DNA of 16,284 nucleotides from Candidatus Margulisiibacteriota bacterium (GTDB lineage Bacteria > Margulisbacteria > WOR-1 > JAKLHX01): the NCBI GenBank assembly GCA_022709925.1, contig JAKLHX010000008.1, forward strand, positions 1 through 16,284, in the 5' to 3' direction. This document shows, piece after piece, positions 1-7,465 of the stretch (the first letter of the stretch is position 1; each line of letters begins with the position of its first letter). Made by a program: the position numbers and the translations under genes. A model generated the notes under the pieces. That model had not been told where the DNA came from and made no database searches. It was given only the letters and a program-made list of their open reading frames with translations.

Positions 1-1
1 A

Positions 2-1027
2 TCTTCGCATGAGATATCAAAAGATTATACTTACGACGGTTTCTGGGACATGAAATTCGGGTTCCTCAAGAACTTCTCGGCAAGAGGAAGGATCATTACG
101 CACGACCAGAAAGATCTCGTTAACAATACTTCGAACAATACCAAGAACCAGTCAATAAATGTGATCCTTGATCCCACATCGAATATTTCCACAACTCTGG
201 ACAAGAGCAGACAAGAGACTTTGAGCGTGAGGACCGGCGGAGAAAATCCCAGGACCGAAAGGAACCAATACACCATAAAATATGCTCCTTTTTCACAGCT
301 CTCCCTGAACTACACTAATTCTGACGACCAATCCCTGCAAGAGACGGGAGCCAAAAGCAACGGCATTAATAAGAACGTTTCCGTAAGCTTCTCTCCGCTA
401 AATTTTTTAAGGCTGAGCTCCGTATGGAACAATCAGGACCGCAATACGACCGCTGTGAGCGGGACAACGGAAACAACGACCAATCAGGTCACGGATTCCA
501 GGAACTATACGGCGGGATTGACCCTCAGACCTTTCAATATCATTAGCTTGAACGGCGACCTGACAGTTGAAGACTACAGGAACTGGACCGACACCGGGAC
601 GATAAACACGCAGACGCAAAATGTGACCACAAAAATAGGCGCTTCCATGCAGCCGCTTCCGACGGTCAGCATTTCCGGCAATTACACAAAGAAAATAACA
701 AAAGACCTGATCAAGAACTCCGAGACCCCGAAAGAGAACTGGGACTCAACTACAACCGTAAGGGTCTTTGAATGGGGCAACCTCGTCTACAACTGGGCAC
801 AGGAACGGAACATGGGAGAAGTGCAAGCTGGGATCGTGACGACCTTTGACATCCTAAAGATAACGAATGAGATATCCTTCAATACGACGATCCCCCAATC
901 GAGCCCGATATTATCGAGCGTTGTCATAAGCGCGAATTACAAAGCGATAACGTATTCGGATATGATAACGTCCTCGAATAATTTTAAAGCGAACTCCATG
1001 ACGTTTGAAGGCACTCTTAATTTTTGA
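2..1027 (+). CDS. Predicted outer-membrane beta-barrel protein, 3' part (5' truncated)
   Basis: The reading frame is open to the left edge, so the start lies outside the window and only the last 341 or so codons are visible. An internal ATG at 50 has no special claim to be the start. The protein is rich in Asn, Thr and Ser. It alternates polar and hydrophobic residues in amphipathic strands of about 8-12 residues, often paired around a Pro or Asn turn (for example FSPLNFLRLSSVW, LRPFNIISLNGDL, MQPLPTVSISGNY). It ends in a short strand finishing with Phe (EGTLNF), the usual C-terminal aromatic of barrels inserted by the BAM machinery. This points to an outer-membrane barrel. I do not recognise the family; a large translocon of the SprA/Sov type is one possibility but not shown. 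The stop is 6 nt from that of the convergent protease gene. Confidence 0.6.
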   Translation, partial: SSHEISKDYTYDGFWDMKFGFLKNFSARGRIITHDQKDLVNNTSNNTKNQSINVILDPTSNISTTLDKSRQETLSVRTGGENPRTERNQYTIKYAPFSQLSLNYTNSDDQSLQETGAKSNGINKNVSVSFSPLNFLRLSSVWNNQDRNTTAVSGTTETTTNQVTDSRNYTAGLTLRPFNIISLNGDLTVEDYRNWTDTGTINTQTQNVTTKIGASMQPLPTVSISGNYTKKITKDLIKNSETPKENWDSTTTVRVFEWGNLVYNWAQERNMGEVQAGIVTTFDILKITNEISFNTTIPQSSPILSSVVISANYKAITYSDMITSSNNFKANSMTFEGTLNF

Positions 1028-1033
1028 CCGCGG

Positions 1034-3004
1034 CTATTTCAAGACGATGATCTTGCCCTTGGCAAAACCGGACGCCCCGGAAGTATCGACCGCCAGTATT
1101 TGGTAGATATATACGCCGTTAGGAACGATCTGTCCGTCTTGAGAGGTCCCGTCCCAATTGAACGTGTTATAACCGAAGTTCCCGCTCTGCAATATCGTCT
1201 TAACCGCTTCACCGGCCATGTTGAAGATCCTGACGGTGACATTGGCGGGCTTTGAAAGATTGTAGAAAAACGTCGAGCTCTCCCTGCCTGCGGCAAAAGG
1301 GTTCGGGCATGTCTGGTTCTCCGATATCGCCAAAACATCCAGAGGCGCTATGTTGATCGTGTAATATCCGGCAGGCGCGTCGGCAGGAAGACGGGAACTG
1401 TTGCCGGCATGATCGCCGGCAGTCAGATAATAATCAATGCTGCTCTTCACTTTTGAAGCGTCGATGATCCCGTTAAAAGAATTCGTCCCTGATTCCCGGG
1501 TCATAACGACCGACTCCCATACACCGGTCTGGTTCTTGTAATACAGAAAAGCAGTCGGGCTGATAGTTAAGTTGTCGGTGATCACTGATGAAACCGTTAT
1601 ATTCTGTCCGTAAGTGCTGCCTGATATGGAAGGGGCCTCTATCGTCGGAGGGGTCGTATCACCGGCAAGGCTGGAAATGACCGCGCCGAGAGCATCCGCC
1701 CTTCCCCATCCATAGTCATTGCTTTGGTAAGAGATCAAGTCTTGTCTGCTGGCGGTGTTTTTCAGGATGTCCTTTATGGACGTGGTCTCAAGGGTAGGAT
1801 TTGCTTCCAGCATAAGCGCGGCAATACCGGAAATATGAGGACAGGCCATTGAAGTCCCGCTCATTTCCGTATACGCCCCGTTATTATAAGAAGAGGTTAT
1901 GATAACGCCCGGAGCGCATATGTCCGGTTTTTTATAAGAGGTCCCGGACCAAACTATAGGCCCTCTGGAACTGAAAGAAGCGATAGAATCGGCTCCGTTC
2001 ACCGCTCCGACACCGAACGCACTCAAGACATTTCCCGGGCTGGTGGTAGTAGATGCTAAAGGTCCGTCATTGCCTATCGCCGCGACTATAAGTACCCCCA
2101 AAGAATCCCACGCATCCACTTTAGACCGCCAGACATCTTCCGCTTCTCCGACGGAATCCGATCCCAGAGATAGATTTATGACCTTTGAGTCATTGGCTAT
2201 AAGCCACTCAACACCGCCAAATACCTGCGCATATGTGGCATCCCCCGAATCCGTAAAGACTTTTGCTATCAGAAGGCTGGCTTTAGGGGCGACCCCTATG
2301 GCTTTACCGGAAGCACTGCCCCCCGCAACGATCCCCGCTACATGCGTCCCGTGGCCGTTGCCGTCAGAAGCTGTATTAGAGATCTTATTGCCGACGCTGT
2401 CAAAATCAGCCTGGAGGAATATTCTGTCCGCCAGGTCCGGATGAGCGGCAAGGCATCCGGTATCGGCTATGCCCACTTTTACGCCCTGCCCGTATATCCC
2501 GTAATCGAACCAGGCCTTATCAGCCCTTATTTGCGAGATATTAGACTCAATGGTAGAAGCCTTTATCACCACAGATCGATCGCCGGCGGTTATTCTTGGG
2601 GCCGGCGGCAATTTTAAGGTCTTATTAAGTTCTATGCGTTCGACATCTTCTCTTGAGGATATTTCCTCGATCACGGACCTGTCCGCTTCTATCGCAAAGC
2701 CGTTGAATGTCCAAAAACTTTTCAGCTTTGAGACCCTGCCTTTGCTTTTTCCCGCCTCAAGCAACTTCATTATTTTCTGCTGCGATCTTTTTGAAAATGC
2801 CTGGACCTCGGAAAGCCTTCTAACGCGGTCTTTTGACATGAGAGATACGACCGGTTTTTCTTTTAGGTATACTATCGCGGATATTTTTTCGGAAGATGTC
2901 GAGACCTTAAGCTTTTTTACCAATACGGGGTCAAGTTCCGCGGCAAAAGAAGAAGACATGAGAACCAGCAAAGATATCAAAAAGGCGACGATGTTCTTTT
3001 TCAT
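1034..3004 (-). CDS. Secreted subtilisin-like (S8) serine protease with FlgD-like/T9SS-like C-terminal domain
   Basis: This is a 656-aa exported endopeptidase. Residues 1-22 form a Sec signal peptide (MKKN, hydrophobic stretch, SFAAE). Residues about 40-130 resemble an inhibitor-I9 propeptide. The S8 catalytic domain spans about 165-445 with the triad D181 (VGIADTG), H218 (GHGTHVAG) and S385 (GTSMACPH), plus oxyanion-hole N312 (AAIGNDG). It therefore looks active. Residues about 450-550 look like an Ig/fibronectin-type spacer. Residues 567-656 begin with PNPF and run through VTVRIFNMAGEAVKTI, FNWDGTSQDG and NGVYIYQI to KIIVLK. That pattern is shared by FlgD Ig-like domains and type A sorting domains of T9SS cargo, suggesting surface retention or release. 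The ATG at 3002-3004 has a weak AAAGG. A sigma70-like promoter lies just upstream in the 56-bp gap after the phosphofructokinase gene. Confidence 0.93.
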   Translation of the reverse strand: MKKNIVAFLISLLVLMSSSFAAELDPVLVKKLKVSTSSEKISAIVYLKEKPVVSLMSKDRVRRLSEVQAFSKRSQQKIMKLLEAGKSKGRVSKLKSFWTFNGFAIEADRSVIEEISSREDVERIELNKTLKLPPAPRITAGDRSVVIKASTIESNISQIRADKAWFDYGIYGQGVKVGIADTGCLAAHPDLADRIFLQADFDSVGNKISNTASDGNGHGTHVAGIVAGGSASGKAIGVAPKASLLIAKVFTDSGDATYAQVFGGVEWLIANDSKVINLSLGSDSVGEAEDVWRSKVDAWDSLGVLIVAAIGNDGPLASTTTSPGNVLSAFGVGAVNGADSIASFSSRGPIVWSGTSYKKPDICAPGVIITSSYNNGAYTEMSGTSMACPHISGIAALMLEANPTLETTSIKDILKNTASRQDLISYQSNDYGWGRADALGAVISSLAGDTTPPTIEAPSISGSTYGQNITVSSVITDNLTISPTAFLYYKNQTGVWESVVMTRESGTNSFNGIIDASKVKSSIDYYLTAGDHAGNSSRLPADAPAGYYTINIAPLDVLAISENQTCPNPFAAGRESSTFFYNLSKPANVTVRIFNMAGEAVKTILQSGNFGYNTFNWDGTSQDGQIVPNGVYIYQILAVDTSGASGFAKGKIIVLK

Positions 3005-3015
3005 TGTCGCCTTTC

Positions 3016-3044
3016 AGTATAACAAACGGACTTATTTAAGACAA
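3016..3044 (-). promoter_or_regulatory. Candidate sigma70 promoter for the subtilase gene
   Basis: On the minus strand TTGTCT (3044-3039) is followed after exactly 17 nt by TATACT (3021-3016). Only 11 nt separate the end of the -10 box from the ATG at 3004. Transcription would therefore start about 4-6 nt before the start codon and the mRNA would be almost leaderless. The match to consensus is good, but function is inferred. Confidence 0.4.
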
Positions 3045-3060
3045 TTAGCCAAAAACCGGA

Positions 3061-4527
3061 TTAACCGCTTCTTGGCAGAAAATACTGCATTTCTTTGATC
3101 CCCAGATATTCCGAAGTGCCCAGATCAATGCATCTCGGGATTATTTTTTTTGTCTTGGGATCTACCGGAAGTTCTGAAAAAGGTATTCCGATCGCCTGAC
3201 GGTTCCTGAAACCTATCATATTCCCGAACCGGGAATGAACTACATGCTCAGCGGCACAATAACCAAGTTGCATGGACAGGCCTACATCATCTGACAAGGG
3301 ATTAGATACGCATCTCGCGTTATAGGTGTAGCTCATATATGGGAATTTCCCGGGCTCAAAGATCCCTTTCTTTTCCTTGCCGGTCAGGAGAGCGAGTCTT
3401 TCCGCGAGTGCAGCTCCGACCTTCAGCGGACCCAGCCTCGGATTTGAATGCTCATCATATGTGACCGTCTTTACTCCGTCGAAGATCTTTACATGGCCGA
3501 TGATCGGCAGCCCTTCGGGGTCCATTTCCACTATCTCTGAAGGCAATCTTTCGGCGATCCCTTCGGCAACAGCAAAAACATTATGCCTCTTATTTTCGGA
3601 CTTCCTTTCGGTTATCATCCTGTGGATCTGCGCACTTAATGCCGTCAGGTCGAGAAATACGGTCTCCGGATCTACGGCATCGATGTTTTTCATGATCCAT
3701 TCTAAATTTTTTATCTCCCCGTCAATGGATACCACATCGGCCAGCTCGAACAGGACATTTATAGCGGTAAAATTGCCGCGTCTGGCAGCTTCTGCAAGCT
3801 GGGACAGACCTTTTTGCGTAAATTCTTCTCCCATATAGCTCTTTGTGACATGTCCTATCCCTGATGCCCGCATGGTGAGCGCTCCTGACTTTCTTCCCAT
3901 CACCTCCGCCAGAAAGTTCGAGTTGGTCTCTATAGATTCATTCCTTAATGTTTCCAGCTCGTTACCTATGATCCCATAAGCGGTTGAATGGCCGTAGGTT
4001 ATATCGGTGAGGGGCAGATCGTCATCGACGGTTTTTCCTATACCTATGATAGGGACACCTCCGAGATGAAGCCTGTTGGCAGTGCTCTGCGTGTCGTCCC
4101 CACCGGCAGCTATAAGGCAGGCCAGACCCCATCTTTTTGTAACAGCCTCTTTTATCCACTCTATATCTTTATCCGTGGGTTTGAGCCTGTCGGTACCTAT
4201 CAGCCCGCCGCCTCTGTTTTGTAACTCCTGGGTGTTAAATTCATTAAGAAAAACTCCTCTGCCGCCGTCCAGCAGGCCGGCGCATCCGTCTTCAAAACCA
4301 AACACATGATACCCTTGGTGATTCAGATCGCTTACCAAAGACACTGTTACAGCGTTAAAAGTATTTGCCGGCCCTCCCGCATGGTAGATCCCGGCGATTT
4401 TCGGACGGGCAGATTCGCTTATTCTCGGCCCGGGAAGGGAAGCAAGATGAGCCCTCAAAACCTGGTTCGACGTGCTGAGAACATCCATTCTCTGCAAATA
4501 TGTTTTTAATGCTATTCTTACGGACAT
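3061..4527 (-). CDS. pfp: 6-phosphofructokinase, probably pyrophosphate-dependent
   Basis: This 488-aa PFK-family protein would phosphorylate fructose 6-phosphate to fructose 1,6-bisphosphate in the cytosol. Motifs in order are the phosphate loop GGPANTFNAV (51-60), GGDDT (142-146), the catalytic KTVDDDLP (165-172) and EVMGR (208-212). A late block around PYMSYTYNAR...DDVGL aligns with the YMIR...SD stretch of long PFKs. GGDDT in place of GGDGS, and Lys before the TxDxD motif in place of Gly, are the two residues that distinguish PPi users from ATP users. PPi dependence is therefore likely, and the reaction would be reversible. The catalytic Asp pair is present, although the usual TIDND reads TVDDD. 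The ATG follows AGGAGGT with good spacing. It lies 21 nt downstream of a degenerate paralogue and is almost certainly co-transcribed with it. Confidence 0.9.
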   Translation of the reverse strand: MSVRIALKTYLQRMDVLSTSNQVLRAHLASLPGPRISESARPKIAGIYHAGGPANTFNAVTVSLVSDLNHQGYHVFGFEDGCAGLLDGGRGVFLNEFNTQELQNRGGGLIGTDRLKPTDKDIEWIKEAVTKRWGLACLIAAGGDDTQSTANRLHLGGVPIIGIGKTVDDDLPLTDITYGHSTAYGIIGNELETLRNESIETNSNFLAEVMGRKSGALTMRASGIGHVTKSYMGEEFTQKGLSQLAEAARRGNFTAINVLFELADVVSIDGEIKNLEWIMKNIDAVDPETVFLDLTALSAQIHRMITERKSENKRHNVFAVAEGIAERLPSEIVEMDPEGLPIIGHVKIFDGVKTVTYDEHSNPRLGPLKVGAALAERLALLTGKEKKGIFEPGKFPYMSYTYNARCVSNPLSDDVGLSMQLGYCAAEHVVHSRFGNMIGFRNRQAIGIPFSELPVDPKTKKIIPRCIDLGTSEYLGIKEMQYFLPRSG

Positions 4528-4535
4528 GTCTTTTT

Positions 4536-4542
4536 ACCTCCT
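4536..4542 (-). promoter_or_regulatory. Strong Shine-Dalgarno of the phosphofructokinase gene
   Basis: The minus strand reads AGGAGGT, with 8 nt between it and the ATG at 4527. It lies in the 21-nt gap behind the paralogue's stop codon. It supports independent, efficient initiation of the active enzyme within the operon. Confidence 0.75.
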
Positions 4543-4548
4543 AAAAAA

Positions 4549-5988
4549 TTATTCTGCCAAACAAGGACTTACGTCCACGGCCGGGTTGCTTTTCCATATT
4601 TGTTTTGCAATAAACTGTTCGTACGCATCGCTGTCAAGAGCCACGGGCTTCGGGAGAAAAAACCCGCGGTAGTCCGTCGGCATGGAACTATGGGCTATAA
4701 CGCTTACAGGACTTTCAACACTCCCTGATTCAGTGCCTACCATCTCCCCGCTGTGTCCGCTGATCAGGAGTTCTGCGGCTTTGCCTCCGAGTTTGTGCCC
4801 AAGAAAATTATCGTTGCCGTCAGCGGGCATAGCATCTAATCCGGCATTTAGAGAAACCAAAGACACTCGTGCAGGCATATTAAGACCGTTCATGGCATCT
4901 CTGGTCAGGTTCAATAGAGAAGTTCCTGTGTCTATGTCGGCAAACCTTGGTTTCCCGTATTTATCGGCTTTTACAAAGTAAGATCGGTCGAGCCCCAATG
5001 TTTGAAAAGAATCCGGCTTTCTATCATCTTTGCGGAACGTATAGGGGTCGAACATGAATTTCCTGGCTATCCCTTGGGAAACAGGGAATAGTCCGTAGGA
5101 TATACGGAGCCCTTTTCTGGCACTCATTATTTTTGCTATTGTAGCGGCAACAGAGGGAAGATCCATGATAAGATCGTCTTCTGCGATCTTATCATCTTCT
5201 ATCATTCTCAGGAAGTTTGCCGTATTGAGTATCTCCCCCCTTACTGTGAGGGTTTGGGCTATCCTGGCCAAAAGACGTTCCCTGTTGGGGAATGAATGGG
5301 AAACTATCTGTCTTATTCCTTCAAGAGTGTATTCTTCCGGGATGAAGACCGCGGTGGCCCCGGCAGAATTCCCGGCGAAAAGAGTTAAAGCTGACGAATA
5401 TAACCCTTCGAATTCCGCGATATAAAGACTTGTTCCGTTAACGCTTCTTGCGTTCTCTTTTATCGCCCGGAGGTGAGTGGCAGCGGCGTTAACTGCCGTC
5501 CAAAAACCTATGGACATTCCTGTCCCGGGGACATTGTTGTACATGGATTTTGGGACCGTGATCACCGGGAATCCTGTTTCAGCCAGCTTTGCCATGGCGG
5601 TTCCCGTTTCAGTTCCGCATATCGCGATCAAGCCCGATATCCCGTATTTTTCAAGCTTTTCCTTCATCGATCCGGCCTTGTTTTGCAGGTTCAATCCGGA
5701 AGTCCCTATAGCGACCCCGCCTTTTTCCTCGATCCCGGACACCAAGTGAGGAGGAAGCGCTATAGCGTCTCCGTTCATGATGCCATTCATGCCGTCAACA
5801 AAACCTACGGCGTTGTGGCCGGACTGATATATTGTTGTCACAGCCGAGGAAATAGCGGCGTTCACCCCTGAAGCAGGACGGCCGCAGGCTACGATACCAA
5901 ACGTGCTTCCTCTCGCCGCCGATATTTGTCGCAGCGAAATCCGGTTAAGATTCATCTGCATTCCGAGCCAGTTTGTCTGCAAAGCCAC
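4549..5988 (-). CDS. Phosphofructokinase-fold paralogue lacking catalytic residues (pseudoenzyme candidate)
   Basis: This protein of about 479 aa has the same fold and motif order as the PFK gene immediately downstream, but its key motifs are eroded. Numbering is from the GTG at 5997. The phosphate-binding start is CGRPASGVNAAIS (38-50). The GGDDT position reads CGTETG (127-132). The catalytic KTxDxD reads KSMYNN (150-155), so both Asp residues including the general base are lost. The EVMGR position reads EFEGL (195-199). The C-terminal block is retained (DGNDNFLGHKLGGKAAELL). There is no frameshift or stop and the length matches its neighbour, so it is maintained rather than decaying. A regulatory or structural subunit of a hetero-oligomer is the natural inference, as with plant PFP alpha. 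A different substrate is the alternative. I chose the GTG at 5988 because AAAGGTG lies 6 nt before it; another GTG at 5997 overlaps that site. Confidence 0.8.
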   Translation of the reverse strand: MALQTNWLGMQMNLNRISLRQISAARGSTFGIVACGRPASGVNAAISSAVTTIYQSGHNAVGFVDGMNGIMNGDAIALPPHLVSGIEEKGGVAIGTSGLNLQNKAGSMKEKLEKYGISGLIAICGTETGTAMAKLAETGFPVITVPKSMYNNVPGTGMSIGFWTAVNAAATHLRAIKENARSVNGTSLYIAEFEGLYSSALTLFAGNSAGATAVFIPEEYTLEGIRQIVSHSFPNRERLLARIAQTLTVRGEILNTANFLRMIEDDKIAEDDLIMDLPSVAATIAKIMSARKGLRISYGLFPVSQGIARKFMFDPYTFRKDDRKPDSFQTLGLDRSYFVKADKYGKPRFADIDTGTSLLNLTRDAMNGLNMPARVSLVSLNAGLDAMPADGNDNFLGHKLGGKAAELLISGHSGEMVGTESGSVESPVSVIAHSSMPTDYRGFFLPKPVALDSDAYEQFIAKQIWKSNPAVDVSPCLAE

Positions 5989-5994
5989 GATGTT

Positions 5995-6001
5995 CACCTT
6001 T
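5995..6001 (-). promoter_or_regulatory. Ribosome binding site that fixes the PFK-paralogue start
   Basis: The minus strand reads AAAGGTG, 6 nt before the GTG at 5988. The alternative GTG at 5997 is part of this site, so it is an unlikely initiation codon. Confidence 0.5.
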
Positions 6002-6046
6002 CAAAATCGTACATTAATTTATCGGCAAAAATACCCTTTGATTTCA

Positions 6047-7015
6047 TCAGAATTCGAACCTGTATATATCCGGTTCTACCTCCATATATCTTTTGCAGTA
6101 ATTGCCGAATATGAAGAACAGAGGGTTCATGGAACTGTCATCCAATGTCCTATTTCTTAAGAGCCCGTGATCCATTTTTTTGAACACTTCCATTGCCGAG
6201 CTAAAATTATCCATGTTCATGGCCGCCCGGACGGGGGCTTTCGGGACCGGAACAAACGCGAGCATTATGATGCCCTGAATAAGTCCGGATATGTCCCCGC
6301 GGAAAGAGGTCCTCTTGATCGCGCGCGACAAACCGAAAAAAACGTCCAGAAAGCTTTTTTCGGTTATGCTTTCACGCATAGAAATAACGTTGTCGAGGAT
6401 ATCCCCCTTTTCCAGATAATCAAAAATGTCTATTGGCCTTGATGTGTTTATGTCCACATAATTTTCGCTCTCCACATCCAGCCCGTGTCTCCCGACACAT
6501 TTCTCCATTGTCGCTTTTCTTATCCAGAAGCGCAGACCGAGCAAAATATCTTCGGCATCAAGCAATGAAATGATCACCGGGTCGGTCCGTGAAAGAGAAA
6601 ATGCCCGCGACCAATCGTCCCCAAAATGCCCGTACCATTTTTTTGAGGGGGACAGGGAGAATTCGCGGATAAGCTTGATCTTGGATTTAAGGTCAAGATG
6701 GTCCGGCGTAAGATCGACGGCAGCGTCCCAAAAGACCTCGTCATCATCGATTTCCCTTTTATGTACTTTAGGATCGAACCACCATCCGAAAACTTCGGCA
6801 TGATGGAAGCCGCAAAGCAATGGATTTTCATCATGTGGGCCTATCGAATATCTTTCGCTTAAAAAGTTCTTTTTTTCGTGCTGTCTTACCCCGCGAAAAA
6901 AATGGGTCTGCCCTTTAACAGGGCTGTCAATAAAAGAAGGTTTGCGGGGAAGGGCCCTGGCATACATGCCATTCACTATCTCTGGAATTCTTGGCGCATA
7001 AACTATTGAAGCCAT
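6047..7015 (-). CDS. Hypothetical protein, first gene of the PFK unit
   Basis: This is a protein of about 322 aa that I do not recognise. No signal peptide or clear transmembrane segment is visible, so it is probably cytosolic. It is rich in aromatic residues, His and Asp (for example CGFHHAEVFGWWFDP and DDDEVFWDAAVDL), has a helical middle, and a moderately hydrophobic stretch GLIQGIIMLAFVPVP near the C-terminus. It ends RFEF. The ATG at 7015 was chosen because AGAAGGGGA lies 5 nt upstream. In-frame starts at 7084 (ATG) and 7096 (TTG) would add 23 or 27 residues but have no ribosome binding site. It is 58 nt upstream of the PFK paralogue on the same strand, which suggests co-transcription and a role connected with the PFK pair, but that is context only. 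Confidence 0.7.
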   Translation of the reverse strand: MASIVYAPRIPEIVNGMYARALPRKPSFIDSPVKGQTHFFRGVRQHEKKNFLSERYSIGPHDENPLLCGFHHAEVFGWWFDPKVHKREIDDDEVFWDAAVDLTPDHLDLKSKIKLIREFSLSPSKKWYGHFGDDWSRAFSLSRTDPVIISLLDAEDILLGLRFWIRKATMEKCVGRHGLDVESENYVDINTSRPIDIFDYLEKGDILDNVISMRESITEKSFLDVFFGLSRAIKRTSFRGDISGLIQGIIMLAFVPVPKAPVRAAMNMDNFSSAMEVFKKMDHGLLRNRTLDDSSMNPLFFIFGNYCKRYMEVEPDIYRFEF

Positions 7016-7020
7016 GGAGA

Positions 7021-7029
7021 TCCCCTTCT
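7021..7029 (-). promoter_or_regulatory. Ribosome binding site deciding the hypothetical gene's start
   Basis: The minus strand reads AGAAGGGGA, ending 5 nt before the ATG at 7015. Nothing comparable precedes the upstream in-frame ATG (7084) or TTG (7096). Confidence 0.5.
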
Positions 7030-7089
7030 GCCCGGGTTTGAGGGCCTCGCCGAAAAACAGCTTATCAGCACTATCCTCATGCATATATT

Positions 7090-7106
7090 TCGTCAATTGT
7101 CGTCAA
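7090..7106. repeat. Direct 7-bp repeat at one-turn spacing in the divergent promoter region
   Basis: TCGTCAA occurs at 7090-7096 and again at 7100-7106, a period of exactly 10 bp (about one helical turn). On the minus strand each copy contains TTGACG, which resembles a -35 box reading toward the hypothetical/PFK unit. It may be a regulator site, duplicated -35 elements, or chance. No convincing matching -10 box was found. Confidence 0.35.
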
Positions 7107-7144
7107 ATATTTCACGGCAAGGACGCAAGTAAATAGAAGCCGGA

Positions 7145-7182
7145 TTGAATACCCTTTACAAAGTGATATAATTGCTTATAAT
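7145..7182 (+). promoter_or_regulatory. Two overlapping sigma70-like promoters for the two-component operon
   Basis: There are two perfect TATAAT boxes 10 bp apart, each with a plausible -35 box 16 nt upstream. The first pair is TTGAAT (7145-7150) with TATAAT (7167-7172). The second is TTTACA (7155-7160) with TATAAT (7177-7182). Both read toward the 86-aa protein, and its ribosome binding site GGAGGG (7189-7194) follows closely. The 5' leader would be only about 13-25 nt, leaving no room for a riboswitch. Confidence 0.6.
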
Positions 7183-7201
7183 AATTTTGGAGGGATAACC
7201 A

Positions 7202-7462
7202 ATGCAAAATGAGAATAAGAAAGCGGATCCGCTCGACAAACTCAAACAAAGCATAAAGAAATTCTCGGACTCTTACAAAACATTGACGCCGGCCGGAAAG
7301 GCCACATTCCAAAAACAGCTGAACTCCCAGATAAAGACCTGCGATGACAGGACAAAGAAGCTTTACGAGGCTCTGGTTGAGGCCACGCAAAATGAAGCCA
7401 ACGTAGACAAAATAATCCAGGCAATGGAAAAAGCCGACAAACAGGCAAGACACGGCGTATAA
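7202..7462 (+). CDS. Small charged helical protein, first gene of the two-component operon
   Basis: This 86-aa soluble protein has no signal peptide. It is rich in Lys, Gln, Asp and Glu, with heptad-like hydrophobic spacing (LDKLKQSIKKF, LYEALVEATQNEANVDKIIQAM), so it is probably a helical hairpin or short coiled coil. It has one Cys (ICTCDD-like region, KTCDDR) and no recognised domain. The gene is supported by two upstream promoter matches, GGAGGG 7 nt before the ATG, and only 3 nt between its stop and the start of the response-regulator gene. An accessory role in the same signalling pathway is an inference from the operon. Function unknown. Confidence 0.75.
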   Translation: MQNENKKADPLDKLKQSIKKFSDSYKTLTPAGKATFQKQLNSQIKTCDDRTKKLYEALVEATQNEANVDKIIQAMEKADKQARHGV

Positions 7463-7465
7463 AAA

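Noticed and set aside
2550..3098. Plus-strand open frame of 182 codons opposite the protease N-terminus
   Set aside because: It opposes the signal peptide and propeptide of a convincing subtilase and has no ribosome binding site or family features.
4549..5988. PFK paralogue as a decaying pseudogene
   Set aside because: It has an uninterrupted full-length frame, a good ribosome binding site and a preserved fold pattern. The changes are concentrated in catalytic motifs, which suggests selection for a non-catalytic role rather than decay.
7110..7125. Possible parS site because of TTTCACGGCAAGG
   Set aside because: Only one half resembles the parS palindrome and the other arm does not match. 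No other parS-like site was noticed.
7110..7143. Possible cyclic-di-GMP riboswitch, because of a GGACGCAAG segment near GGCAA and GCCGG
   Set aside because: The required P1b hairpin and tetraloop-receptor elements are missing, and the predicted promoters lie downstream of it, so it would not be in the operon's transcript.
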